The notes under the pieces were generated by a model. The model ran no database searches. It had not been told where the DNA came from and saw nothing but the letters and a program-made list of their open reading frames with translations. A stretch of 64,000 nt of DNA, from NCBI GenBank assembly GCA_037043235.1, contig JAWRVZ010000029.1, positions 3,564,001 to 3,628,000 of the forward strand, written 5' to 3'. The translations under genes and the position numbers were made by a program. The DNA is from Rhodeus uyekii (taxonomy: Eukaryota; Chordata; Actinopteri; Cypriniformes; Acheilognathidae). This document shows positions 11,495 through 23,470 of the stretch, piece after piece. Every line of letters starts with the position of its first letter. Position 1 is the first letter of the stretch.

Positions 11495-12880
11495 GCTACA
11501 AATATACATGTAAAAAATTTCCACTGGAATAAATTATTTTCTATCTGTGAAAGTGGAGAGATTGCTGAAGAGGACAAATAAGGCACTGATCTTAACTAGA
11601 TAGTTAATCTATCTACACTATTTTGTTTAAAAAAAAAATTAAAACCAACAGATATTTAAAATTTGGACACTGTTTTATATATTAATATGCCCTAGTGACT
11701 ACACAGAAAAAAGGGAAAGCTGTTAAAATACTAAAACAACACACTTACAATCAACTTAATACATTTATTTTTAAAAGAAGAAGATACAGTATATGGAGTA
11801 ATGTCTATGTAAAATCAACAGTCCTAAAAAAAGTGATATGATCATGTTGTAATAAATTGGTCTAAAATATGTACGTATCTTAAAGTACAACTATTTAGGG
11901 GTTAAAAATGTACAAAGATGTCCTTTTAAGGGTAGGGCACCAGTGAAAAGCTGTAGTACCCCTAAAGGTGCAACGCTTGCACATTTTCTTTCTGAGAGTG
12001 TTAAGAGAATGATAACTTATGACCAGCAATGGAAAAAAATGCCCTGGGCCAACTTCCCAAATCTTACCCCCTCCACTTGCTTTAACATGAGATGAATTAG
12101 TTGACGTTAACTCCTGGGATATGGTCCCCTCTTTTCCCCAGTCCAGCTAATCATCTGTGTTAACGAATATTGATAAAGCCAACAGATTTGGGATGCAGCA
12201 TATGTCCAACTGCAGCAAGCTGTTCTTAGACAGAAGATCCAAGCAAACCATCACCATCAAGCAACTCCAATCATGCCATATGGTTTGGTTGTCCACAAGG
12301 GATCTTCATTTGAAGTCTCCATCAAAGAAGTAAAGTCTTTGATTTAGTGGTCCAGTTCTAAGACAAATACCTCCAGTCGGTTTCAACTAAAACCAACCTC
12401 ACATTCAAAGTGGCTGCACATACAACTCACTAAAATGTCTGCTTAATATATTTACATTTATGCACTTGGCAGACTCTTTTATTAATTCCAAAGCAACTAA
12501 AATTGCATTCAAGGTATGCATTATGAGTTCATGCATTACATGTGTCTCTAACACAGTACTTTCGCATTGTCATGTCATGCTCTACTGGTTGAGCTAAAGG
12601 ATTGCACTATGGAATTTACTGAAGATGCTTTTAAAACATTGCTAACCGAACCAGCCCAACTCAACAACATCGACACTGTTACTGAATTGAATTCAACTGA
12701 CTCGAGCTGAATAATGACTGTAAATCTGTAAAGCTGCTTATAGAGCAAATGAATTTAACTAATTTTGTAATTGATGAACTTTACATAGTTATTGGACTGA
12801 AATGAATCAATACCAAGCATCGACCTGAGCTGAAAAACAATTGTCTTATATTTGAAGTTTGTGTCATAGATCATTATTTT
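11495..12880. other. intron, nothing supported
   Basis: AT-rich. Near 12574-12600 the minus strand has ctttagctcaaccagtagagc, a tRNA-like box A phrase that may mark a SINE relic, but no complete SINE can be traced. Confidence 0.4.
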
Positions 12881-12886
12881 CCTGTT

Positions 12887-12952
12887 GTTTACTGTAAAGC
12901 AGCTTTAAAAAAGCCTGTATTGTATAAAGTGCTATAGAAATAAAGGTGACCC
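12887..12952 (-). repeat. tcaagtcacc repeat family fragment
   Basis: It reads ctgtaaagcagctttaaaaaag to gctatagaaataaaggtgacc, the reverse complement of the start of the copies at 6733 and 46476. Confidence 0.6.
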
Positions 12953-13199
12953 AATGGTGTGAGCTTGGGGACTATTGCGCCGAACATTAGATGGCTAGGA
13001 GTGTTCTGGAAACCGGTTCATTATTTTAGCAATTTGGTGTATACTTGTGACCCAGAACCAACACAATTCACTTTTAAATGTACAAAGAAATTGTATATGA
13101 TTCTTATATGACATACCATTGATCTGGATTGAAGCTACAAGAAAAAAGTATTTTTGAATAACTACACAATTCAGTTTTTCAGATCTTGCCTGAATTGCA

Positions 13200-14350
13200 C
13201 AGCCATGGACAAAGTTTTTGAGAATGGCACAAATATTAATGTTCACTAAGTTGAAAATGCTGCTTCAGTTTTACTATGGTCAACTGAAGTATTTCATAAG
13301 TATCAACGTCTTTTATTGACAATTACATTAAGTACATTAAGCAAAAAGTCAGTATTTGCATTGTTGAGTCTTCTTTGACCTCTGCAATTCGCACTGACGT
13401 TTTATTCTAGGCCACATCCTGACTGATCGCTGCCCATTCTTGCATTATCAATGCTTGGAGTTTCAACCAAGTTCTCAATGGGATTAAGGCCTGGGGAGAT
13501 TCCTGCCATGGACCCAAAATTTCTATGCTTTGTTCCTCGAGTCACTCAGTCATCACTTTTGCCTGATGGCAAGGTGCGCCATCATGCTGGAAAATGCATT
13601 GTTCGTCACCAAACTGTTCTTGGATGGTTGTGAGAAGTTGCTCTTGGAGTATGTTTTTGTACCATTCTTTATTCATGGCTGTGTTCTTTGGTAAAATTGT
13701 GAGTGAACCCACTCCCTTGGATGAGAAGCAAATCCCACACATGAATGGTCTCAGGATGCTTTACTGTTGGCATGACACAGCATTCACCTTTTCCTTTCTG
13801 GACTAGCTTTTTTTGGGATGCCCCAAACAATCGGAAAGGGGATTCATCAGAGAAAATGATTTTACCTCAGTCCTCAGCAAACGTTTTTACCCTGTTCCTT
13901 TCGCATAATATCAGTCCGTCCCTGATGTTTTTCTTGGAGCTTCCCTCTTGACACCAGGCCATCCTCCAAAAGTCTTTGCATCACTTTGTGTGCAGATGGA
14001 CTCAAACCTGCTTGCTGCCATTCCTGCTGATCCCACTGCTGAATAAATTTTAGAAGACGGTCCAGGCGCTTGCTGGACTTTCTTGGGAGCCCCTAAGCCA
14101 GGGGTCGGGAACCTTAGTCCTGTCCTGAGCCATAGTCCTGTCGATCGATCTGTCGACCCTTGGGGGGGGGGGGGGGGGTTGTGTTGCGGCGCAGTCTGCA
14201 AAGCGTCCGGACCTGTTGTCCGAGGGCGGAAGTAGCACAGCGATAGAGCCATATGCAGCCATCAAGAGAGCCATAGGTTCCATAAGAACAATGATTTCAA
14301 GCACCAAACTTCTTTTAAAGCTTCCAGTCTGTTATTCTAACTCAATCAGA
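13200..14350 (-). pseudogene. Tc1-like transposase relic
   Basis: The minus strand encodes Tc1 transposase phrases: HVWDLL, MNKEWYKNILQEQLL, then CIFQHDGAPCHQAK (the second acidic region of the DD34E family). Stops and frameshifts lie between them, for example after QAKVMTE. Flanking sequence gccattctcaaaaactttgtcc resembles Tc1 subterminal DNA. It is interrupted near 14100 by a separate short element and a G run (14161-14178). Non-functional. Confidence 0.8.
14098..14245 (+). repeat. hAT-like terminus and G-run insert in Tc1 relic
   Basis: The phrase ccaggggtcgggaacctt resembles the caggggtcggcaacc ends of hAT elements and sits inside the Tc1 relic. The other end is not identified. Confidence 0.35.
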
Positions 14351-14359
14351 ATTGCATTC

Positions 14360-15600
14360 ACCGGTCTGGCAGTTCCACCAGGTCAATTATAGGGACCATA
14401 AATTATTATATGGACATTTGTAACATCTTTGTTGAGAGCGGAGACATTGCAATGATAGAAACCTTAAATGGAACCAAGAAACTGGGGCTATGATATTTTC
14501 CTTATATATTATATATATATTATATAAATTCCGTCCCTAGTAGAAACCTTTCAGTGTAACGCCCCCTCTAGTCAAGTGTTGCGACTGGGAAACTATTTTA
14601 CCCTCCTCCGAGGTGAATGGAGCGAAGTAGTAACTCCACCTTAAACTCATTACTACATTAAGACTGTTTAACTGTCTAATTGTCTAAATTCAAACTGTCT
14701 ATTACCTCTGAGATATTAAACTGAGATAAGAGAATAAGTGTTTAAGATAAAAACAAAAAAACAAAGCCAACTTTAAAAATGAAGATTCAGTCTTTTTATA
14801 TATACCCTTTAAGTATAATAGAACATTATTACATTCTAAAATTCTAATAGAATCACATTCTAAAACCTAGAGAGTTCAGATCTCATATTCCCTCTCAATC
14901 TTCTTCTCACTCCAGTGGGTAAAATGCAGTTAGCAGATGTACTTTTGCCCAGTGCCTTAACTGCAGTTCTTAACTGACATCCGTCTCAACAGTTTATGCC
15001 ATTCATCCAGCCTCGCTTAAGCTGTTACCTGTGTTCTTGCTGTCATTTTGAGAAATCATTATGTTACTTTATCCTTCTCTTTTGGCATCCACATCTCTTT
15101 TTTCCCAGCCTCCATCTGCTGCTAGCTGGTTGATTTGTTCATTTTTCATAAATTGTATGATGAATCACTGACACGGGTAGAAAATTACTGTTTATTATCT
15201 CCCAACTGCTGACAAAAAGGGTTTGCACAAACACCTGGCCTGCAGTCCAGGCATCAGCAAGCCTGAGCACGTAAACACACAAATATATACACAGACAGAC
15301 ATGAAAACACTGATTAAATGTGTGACGCAGTCTGAACCTCTCGTTCGTGAGAACTATAATTAGTTTTGAAAATCACAGCGTACTAGACATTTACTCATAA
15401 AGGAAGTAACTCGTGTGTTTTGCTGTAATTTTAAATCAGTAGCGAAATATCTGCCCTTTCCTCATGGTGTTGTTAAAAATGAAAGTCAAACTAATAATAT
15501 CTTAATCATTTCATTTATTTTATTGAATCATTTAGCAGACATTTTTATCCAAGTGACTTACAAATGAGGAGAGCAACCAAACCAACAATAGGGCCAACAA
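14360..15600. other. intron, nothing supported
   Basis: AT-rich; no recognised repeat family or exon. Confidence 0.5.
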
Positions 15601-15840
15601 TATTTGTCAAACCCTCACGCCATATGTTTGTTTTCATTTGGTCATGTGATGCCTTGTTTGAGTTTCCCAACACTCATCTTTTTCCATGGACACGAACTCA
15701 ATCATCACAGCTGTAGCTGATTTAGTTCATCACCATGTGTATTTAAGTTTCTCACATTCACTCATGTTGATCAACTGGCTGTCATTTACAGTATTTGTTG
15801 GATTGTTATTAAACTCCTTTTTTGAACTTTACCTACATTG
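15600..15840 (+). repeat. LTR fragment, family of 10150-11490
   Basis: Shares tttgttttcatttggtcatgtg, atcatcacagctgta, ttcatcaccatgtgtatttaagtt and the end gtattaaac-like sequence with 41850-42100 and, in reverse, 55068-55437. The TATA-like gtgtatttaag is in the expected place. Confidence 0.6.
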
Positions 15841-15876
15841 CGTGTTTACCAGCAACATTGATGAATATACTGAACA

Positions 15877-16494
15877 TACCGTATTCTCCCGCATATAACC
15901 CACAGACGCAGATAATCTGCGGGTTTTGGGGTTTTGTGTAAAAAATCGTTGGTATGACCCGCACCCTTAGATTTAACTTTTTTGTGTAAGTTCACATTTT
16001 GAATTTCTAATGTTGCTCGCATGACGTCAATTATCATAACTGTTCAGACTCGGTACACAGTGCTTGTGCGCAAAATTCACACAATAAAAAAACAAACACA
16101 AGTCAGAATCAGAAGAAAAAGAAAAAGCAGTCTCTCCCGCTGTGCAGCAGCACGTCCCTTAAGAAGCGATTCTACAGGTGTTGATCATCGGATGAGATGA
16201 GAAGAGCCCGCCCTCATGGCAGCACAGCCGATCACGTCGTCTTGCATGATTGACAGGTCAGACAGCCTATCAGCACCAGCTGTCAGAGTGATAGTACAAG
16301 CGCCAGAGACAACAACCCTCGCAAGAAAGAAAAGCAGAAAGAAAATACAGCAAAAAAACCTTACGTCATATATTGAAATATTATTACGTATAAAAAAAAA
16401 AAAAAGATATAGCCCACACCCTTATATAACCCGCACCCACTGCAGGTTTTGTAAAATCTGGTATAACCGTGGGTCATATGTGGAAAAATACGTA
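15877..16494. mobile_element. MITE with CCGTATT termini, related type
   Basis: Left end taccgtattctcccgcatat followed by aacccacagacgcag; right end gggtcatatgtggaaaaatacgta. These are imperfect inverted repeats with TA outside. Inner blocks gcgggttttg...tgtaaaaaatcg and ccgcacccactgcaggttttgt are also inverted copies. No transposase frame. Confidence 0.75.
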
Positions 16495-16499
16495 ATTAG

Positions 16500-18050
16500 A
16501 TAAATAGATTTATATTACTTTACCGTTTATATTTTGATCATATCATTTTCAATGCTTCAGGGGATTGTAGTTATTTCCCTCATTAAAGCCACTAATTACA
16601 CAGGTATTGTACCTTTGCCTTTTTGTCCAATTTTCAAATACTATTTTTCGGCAAATAATAGTTTGTAATATTCTGATTCAACACATATAGCTGGCCTAAA
16701 CCCTTAAGCAATGTCTCGAGAAAAATGGGAAAAATACAGGGGTGCTGTATTTACACCAGTACAATTTAGAGCTCTATCCCAATTCAGAGGCTGCCTCCTT
16801 CGAAGGGTGCAGACTTCAAAGCCCACTCAATAAGTCCACAAAGGTCAGCCGGTCTGAGCACAGCACCAGAGATTTCTGGTAATTACAAGGAAGTTCAGGC
16901 CAAATTGTCTCTTTCTGATGCCTGTTAGATGGTACAGTATCATCCCACAGTCACTTTTATCCTGAGGCCTAGAAATGCACCTTCTGAGGTTCTGAGCATT
17001 TGTGGAAGAAATTCACAGCAGGAGAGAAGGTTTAAAAGTCACAGATTGATTGCGCTGTATACAACGACAGGCCCTGTGTGGAATTTAAATGACTCCCACT
17101 CAAGTAGCCTTCATACTAATGCAGATCATGGCACGAATGTTATTCACGTCAACGTCTTCCAAATATTTAGCTAGCTGCTTCTGTTGTCTGGATGCCAGTA
17201 AATATTGAGCTTATAAGAGAGAAAGATTATTTCCGAAGGGTGTATTTGCTTGTTTGTTTGCACTAATAATGTGATCCTAATTTGTCAATACAAAATATTC
17301 TACAGTATGATATGATATTAATACTAAAATTTGCCACAATGAGCAGTAGGTACAAGGTATTGCATCCCACATTGCAACTGATTCAACCTTTTTAAGTCCA
17401 GTATGGCAGGAAACAATATCAAGCATGATTTTCTTGGCTCCTTGAAATAATTATTTCTTGGCCCATTGTACTACTACTTTTTATTGAATACAAAAATAAC
17501 AGTTTACTCTGTTTGAAAAATATAACAATAGTAAAATCCACATCAAATACTAAAGGAACTAATAAGAATTACAAAAAAACATATCAAAAGATTATTTTAT
17601 TACAAAAAAGTGCAAAGACAAAATATTTTAATTAATATTCTCCTCAGTATCATGAAATTATAAATAGATAACGTAATTTTTGCATAAAAATCTTCTACCA
17701 TTATGTGTGCGAGCTCCTCTCCTTGTTGAGCTTTAGAATTAAAAATAATACAGTCAAATAATATAATAAAAAATATTATTTAAACTATAATTTTGCTATA
17801 TATATATATAACTATAATTACTATATATAACTATAATTATTATTTTTCATGTATCTGTGCAATGCAAAATGACACTTCACAAAGACAGGTGTGTTTGTTG
17901 TATAGATTAGTGCGCCCCCTGCTGAGAAGGTGGTTTCTTTTAGTAAAGTTTTTTTTTTCTATTCAGGATTTAAACAGGGCAGGTTGAGGATGCGGTGGGA
18001 TGGGATCTCTTTTGTTAAAAAAGACCAAAAAATATCCCCTCTGTAAAACC
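16500..18050. other. intron, nothing supported
   Basis: Contains an AT-rich tract with (TA)n near 17797-17830. No coding signal. Confidence 0.5.
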
Positions 18051-18600
18051 TGTTCATTTTTGTCTCATCATCAATGTGTATTTAGTTCCTACCTTGTACT
18101 TCAGTTGTAGTTATTGTTTGTTACTACACCTTGTTTGTCAGCCTTACTCTCGTTTTTGGACTGTGTTGTGGATCTAATATAGACTATTTAGATGTATCTT
18201 CGTCTAACATGTCTGGCGTGTGTTTTGTACAACCAGGAGCATTAACAGAATAACTGACCCCACAAATAATTATGGAGATCACTGATGCATTTTCCACCCT
18301 TACCCAAAATGATCTTTCTTTTTTGGAGTATTCTTTTCATTGTTCAGTTTGCACAGCAAACCCTTTTCAATGACGAGACTTAAAATTCTCTTTATTGGAT
18401 CAGAGCAAACTATCAAAATCCAGTAGACCTCTCCAGACAACAAGCACCACAGAGTCTGACCACAAGCACCATCCAGTGGGAGTCCTTGTTGAGTTTAAGG
18501 GAATGGAAGCGAGCCCTGCCGACCCTTCCTCTACTGAGAATGAGTACATGCTGGACCCTATGGCCTATGTTTATGAAGTATAGAGTTAGATTCCCTGGTG
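18050..18600 (+). repeat. possible LTR plus internal retroelement fragment
   Basis: At 18060-18240 there is an LTR-like series (gtgtatttagttcctaccttgtac, ggactgtgttgtgga). A 62-codon frame at 18395-18583 has no recognised domain. Weak evidence. Confidence 0.3.
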
Positions 18601-18999
18601 CCCCATGATCTTACCAGAACATACATCGTCGTCTTCTGTCCTACTACCCCAACCCAGCCTCCCTCTCCCAACAACTTTTCAGAGCCATTTGAAACACTTA
18701 GCTTTTTTCTTGGATTCTGTTCTATTCTAGTTGTGAACTGGTATGTTACATTCTGCTTAGAAGATGGGGTATGGTAAATATAATGGCAGTTGGATCAGGG
18801 AACTGAGTTCTTATTCAGCCCAGGTAAAAATATAGTTTTAAGGTTTCCATGCACTTCTTGCACTTCTTTTTAGAGAATCAGAGGCTGCTTCTCAAATGGA
18901 AGGATGCGTCCTATTAAGGCTGCATATCTCGACTGTTATGTCATCATGTCATCACAGATGATTGTCATTCACTGTATTGCTGTTACACCACAGGTCTGT

Positions 19000-19265
19000 G
19001 CAAAACAGGGTCTGTGTGCAGCATACAGGTTACTAGACTATACAAAACACAAGCAAAACAACCAAGGTTCAACACAACAACAGACAACTAGTCAGGACTA
19101 AACACAAGGCTTATATACACACCAAACTGAGTGACTATCAAGACTAATTCACAACACACCTCTGAACAGAACTAACTAATCAGAAACCATGGAAACAGAT
19201 GCAGAGGACAGGGGGAAACTGAACTAGTACAGACAAACTAAAAACAAGGTGAACACTAACACACA
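19000..19265 (-). repeat. LTR-like fragment, antisense
   Basis: Contains a reverse TATA-like ggcttatatacacacc and phrases complementary to 3180-3260. Ends not defined. Confidence 0.4.
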
Positions 19266-19318
19266 ACCAAGCCCAATTGTGATAATTGCATTTAATTTAA
19301 AGATTTTTAATACAAAGC

Positions 19319-19886
19319 ATGGCACCGCGAGGAAGAACCTCTCGGGCGGTCGAAGACCGAGAGGCAGCGTGTCGGGGAACCAGACCAAGATTTTTTTTTT
19401 TTTTTTCCTCTCTCCCCTCTCTCGTCGCTGTCACTCCTCTTGTCTCCGTTTCCTTTTCCCTCGCCTCATCTGTCCTCACGCGGCCGCCGTGATCGGGCCC
19501 CCCCCCGGAGGAGGGGGGGAGAGTATAGCGCAGTCTCGGGAGTATCCCCCGGCCTGCGAAGGGCGTTGGGGGTATGTGGCGGGGTCGAGGGACCGTGAGA
19601 GCATCACGAGAGCCGGTGGCGTGATTGAGAATGAGCGTCACCTGCGAGCCACCGGTGTCTCTCGTCTCACGGAGGAGCGGAGACATAAAAGGAGGAGCGA
19701 CGACAGTGAAAGCGAGAGAGGACCAGGCCTGGGACTATGTTGTGTTTGTGTGGGCGGCAGTTGTCCATGAGGAACTGCCGCCATTACTTTCGTTTTGAGT
19801 TTATGTTTATTTTGAGTCATTAAAGTGTTTTAAATGTTTGCCGGTTCCCGCCTCCTTCCTCCCTGAATATTGAACTTTGTTACAAT
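19319..19886 (+). mobile_element. GC-rich LTR (solo or 3' end) of a retrotransposon
   Basis: A sharp GC-rich island in AT-rich intron. Order: a poly-T run (19391-19406), CG-rich U3-like DNA, a TATA-like gacataaaagg (19682), a T-rich R/U5 with cattaaagtgttttaaatg, and ccggttcccgcctccttcc before an end tgttaca. This resembles Ty3-type LTRs of fish. Open frames on both strands here reflect base composition. Confidence 0.5.
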
Positions 19887-19892
19887 GTATAT

Positions 19893-19985
19893 AGGTTTTT
19901 TTTTGTTTATAGCACCTTGTTTCACTATGTACTCGTATATGGCTGAAATGACAATAAACTCCACTTTGACTTTGACTTTGACTAT
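19893..19985 (+). repeat. LINE-like 3' tail with TTTGAC repeats
   Basis: It ends caataaactccactttgactttgactttgac: an AATAAA followed by short tandem repeats, the usual 3' end of some fish non-LTR retrotransposons. Heavily 5'-truncated. Confidence 0.5.
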
Positions 19986-20717
19986 TGTCATCTGAAACAT
20001 TCTCATCTATTGCTGGCTCAGTACATAATTTATTTTTGATTATAGAAACAACGAAAGATTTGAATTATAGACTAAGATCATTTGGATTCTTATACATTTT
20101 ATTTTACTATCCACATGTTCTTGAATCTATCCACAGTTTCTCCCATTCGGTGTAAGTGCAGCACTGCTGTATTGTTTGTATTCAACAGTAAGGATAACTG
20201 AAATGTGTTTTACATATGTGGGCGTACTGCACCCAGAAATCTCATCATGTTTAATCGAAATTTAATACAATAATAAAATCCTCTGCCTCTGAAACTATTT
20301 TCCTTTTTGACTCCAAAAAAGGAAACCATGTGGCTCTATTCTCTGTAAGTTCACACTTTTCACAATACAGTCAAGATAGATAGATAGATAGATAGACTTA
20401 ATCATCAAAGTCATACAGGAACATGTCCATGTACTGCGTTTGAAATCATTCTGTAAATGTGGAAAGGATGATGCAAAAAGCTGCAATTGTAATTTTGTGA
20501 GCATCAGTTTCCGTAGCTACAACAATAATTCTTCCCAAGAGACGTTCTATGCTTCCTCTTCTCTGTGACATCACTTCCTCTTCCACTGAACATTCCTTTA
20601 GGCTTATTTAAGCAATACAATGGCAAATAGCTTTCTTTTATATAATATTTGAAAGAGTTGTTGCTGCTTCACCAAGCAAATCTTTGCTTTCTCTTTTTCT
20701 TGTTCTGTTTTTTCTAG

Positions 20718-20810
20718 GTCATCTCTGACATGCCCACATTGTCTAAAGCAGAGCAACACATTTGATCCTTTTCTGTGCATTTCTCTTCCCATTCCTCTAA
20801 GACAGACGAG
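20718..20810 (+). CDS. usp43: usp43 exon b, first zinc-ribbon pair
   Basis: A 93-nt exon with acceptor ttttttctag and donor gtgagt. It reads K-SSLTCPHCLKQSNTF, then DPFLCISLPIPLRQT. The CPHC is the first half of the four-cysteine zinc ribbon in the USP fingers, and the DPFLxxSLPIPL block is typical of the USP31/USP43 group. Both split codons match the flanking exons. It was found by searching the frame-compatible gap between exons, because it is too short to stand out as an open frame. Confidence 0.92.
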
Positions 20811-21230
20811 GTGAGTAAATTGTACCCAACAAAAGCTTTTTGAAGTCACTGAATCATGCAGAAACTTGTGTTAGTTGATGTACAGTGTGCTGAACTGTTT
20901 GGTTTCGCTGTGCTCAAAAACAATAAAGCATTCAAACGGATTGCCTGTTTTTTTGGAGGAAATGTATGTTTTACATTCACAAAGACAAAGATATTTTCCC
21001 TCATACACTATGTCACATCAAATATTTCTATTATATATATGTTAATATAAATGGACTAAAACTGACGTCTTATTCGCTAAGAATCTTGCCTTGCAAATCT
21101 AGTTCACGCTCATTGTTCTGTATGTTAAAGAGCAGCTAGGACATTCTGCTGTATGTTTCTTCTTTTGTGTTCCAAAGAAAGAAAGAAATAAAGTCAAATA
21201 TCAAATATACCATTCCTTTAAGGCAGAATA
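20811..21230. other. intron, nothing supported
   Basis: AT-rich, with a short gaaa-rich patch near 21176. No repeat recognised. Confidence 0.5.
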
Positions 21231-21930
21231 TGTCAAGGTTTTGGAGAGCGAGGACTCAATTGCAATGGAGGACAGGTCTTTATTGGAAAAATAAAACAAA
21301 ACTTATATAAAACATAAACCACCCCGAAGAGGAAAAACATAACTAGACACGACTTGGCTGGACAAGACACCGGAACCGACAAAGAGTTGACAAAAAATAA
21401 CCACAACGTGACACAAGACAGCAGACACTGAGGGATTAAATAGACACAGGAGGAAGGGTAATTGATCGGGAAACAGCTGGGACAAATCAAAGTAATGATG
21501 AGGAAACCAGGTGGGAGGGTTACACAATGACAGGACACGAACACGCAACCAATGCAGACGCGCATCGCTGCATGTTCACAAAAACACAGAGACAGCGCAC
21601 AGCTGGTGAAAACCAAACTGCGTGCGACACGGAAACACAACATGAAAGCACACGGGCGATGTAAACACGAATCACGTGCTCCAACAATGCACAAAGACAC
21701 GAAAGCACTAGGTTCAAGAAGAGCTCGAAACCGTGCCCACTTACATAACACATCCCGACACAAACCGAAACTAGACAAGACCAGTCTCGGGATCGGACAT
21801 CATAACCCGCACATAAGACGTTACACAGACAAGCGCGCGCATACACACCAAACACTAGACATTACGGTAGTGTCAGAGCTCTGCCACAACAGCAAGAATT
21901 TACTAGAACGAATGTGGCAGAACCCTGACA
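21231..21930 (-). mobile_element. solo LTR, antisense
   Basis: Begins tgtcaaggttttgg and ends gcagaaccctgaca (TG...CA). The flanks gaata and taata agree at 4 of 5 bases, as expected for an old 5-bp duplication. On the minus strand it has a TATA-like ctatttaatccctc and a poly(A) signal ccaataaagacc near its 3' end. No internal coding part, so a solo LTR of about 700 bp. Confidence 0.65.
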
Positions 21931-22217
21931 TAATACATGGGCAGTTAAAAAGCATAAAAGCAGGGTAACTGTTTGCACTGTTTGCACTTTCTGCATGACC
22001 GATCGCTTTACTGCTTCCGGCAATTTATTGAGCATCCAACGCCACACTTACACACACTAGTTTATGTTTGGAGACGGCATTTTCAGGATTTAGGTCAAGG
22101 ATTAGGGTTATGTAGCTCTCACACTGACATGTCACACTGTTTTTGAATAGTGAATGAAAACCAGAGTACAGATAATATATGTTATTATAAAATAATAGTG
22201 TAGTAGATGATGTTATT

Positions 22218-22530
22218 TCAGCTGTACAGTTCAAATGTTCGGGGTCACTAATGTTTAAAATTTTTTTTTAATACTTTTATTCAGAAAGGATGCATTTATT
22301 TGATCTAAAGTGACAGTAAAGATATTTAAATGGCTAGAAACTATTTATATTTAATCATAGATTTTTGAAAAAAAATGTAATAGTTTCCATATAGTTTTCA
22401 ACATTGATTAAAATCCTGAACATCACATCAGCATATCGGAACGACTTCTGAAGGAAGTCATGTGACACTGAAGACTGCAGTAAAAATGTATTACAATAGA
22501 AAACAGTATTATTTCTTACAACAAAAACCT
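22218..22530 (+). repeat. palindromic teleost MITE relic (gttcaaaagtttggggtc type)
   Basis: Starts acagttcaaatgttcggggtcac, with tttattcagaaaggatgcatttatttgatc. It matches the better copy at 43859-44124. The right inverted end is not clear. Confidence 0.55.
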
Positions 22531-22808
22531 TTAAATATCACACAGACCTAAATCCATTAAATAGTAGTGTATATTGCATTCAGAATATAGCTACTTTTGA
22601 ATGCCAGGATATCAGCATAGTTAAACCGAAGGATGCATAACCGAGTGGCCAATCAGATTCATTCTTCAGCCACGCTTACCTGCTAGCTTTTGTAGCCTTT
22701 GAAAGAGGTTGTTTGAGATTTGAGATGCCCTTTATTGGTATCAGTAACATTTTAAATGTGAAAGCTGCTCTTAGATCATAAAGGATGTGTTTTCTTGTCT
22801 CCCTGTAG

Positions 22809-22944
22809 ACCGGTGTATGTGACTTTGGTGTTCAGCAGTAAAGGGCAGCGGTATCTGAGAGTGGGGCTCGCTGTGCCTCTCTTCGGCTCTTTGGCGTGCC
22901 TGCGCAGGATGGTGGCAGACGAGGGCAAGATCTCTCCTGATCAG
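22809..22944 (+). CDS. usp43: usp43 exon c, ubiquitin-like insert start
   Basis: Acceptor ccctgtag, donor gtgaca. It encodes PVYVTLVFSSKGQRYLRVGL, then a segment ending KISPDQ. The strand-like VTLVF...RVGLAVP pattern is the start of the ubiquitin-fold insert between the zinc pairs in USP31/USP43. It ends in phase 0, which fits the next exon. Confidence 0.92.
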
Positions 22945-23325
22945 GTGACAGGTGCACACACAGCAGCACACAGACAGACCTCATGCCTGCAAACAATATA
23001 TCACCTGACTAAACCACCTTCCCTCCCCTACTGCTACAGTGATTGTCACATGGTAATACTTTGATATTTACCATGATATATACATATACATACAGTATGC
23101 TCTATTTGCATGGTACTCCAACACCAATGATAAGAATACAATTGCACTTTATTTATATTAGTAAATGTAACATAACTTATTGTGTATTAATGAACGTGAA
23201 TTATTTAAATAATAGAAATAAATGATGTGCTTCACATATGAATATTTACTTTATCTAATGATCATATCTTGCAATAATTGAGTAATTTTATTCCGCTTTC
23301 AATTTCTAATTCTTTGTTTTACTAG

Positions 23326-23470
23326 GTAATATTGACAGAGATCTACACAACAGGTTTCCAGAGGTCGTTCTTTGATGACGATGACTTGACCAGCATCGCA
23401 GAGAGTGACGTCATCTATGCCTTCCAAGCCCCGCCCATTTACATCAGGGGGGGATCTGCACGAATCTCAG
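23326..23470 (+). CDS. usp43: usp43 exon d, ubiquitin-like insert
   Basis: Acceptor tttactag, donor gtaaat; the intron before it is only 381 bp. It begins VILTEIYTTGFQRSFFDDDD and continues LTSIAESDVIYAFQAPP. The FQRSFFDxDDL and ESDxxYAFQ blocks are well conserved in USP43. The last base begins a Gly codon completed by the next exon. Confidence 0.93.

Noticed and set aside
12530..12600. tRNA gene
   Set aside because: Only a box A-like phrase on the minus strand; no box B or cloverleaf could be traced.
19249..19770. 173-residue frame on the plus strand and antisense partner
   Set aside because: GC-rich LTR sequence with low stop density; no domain recognised.
21233..21778. 181-residue antisense frame
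   Set aside because: Contained in a solo LTR; Cys/Leu-rich translation without domain character.
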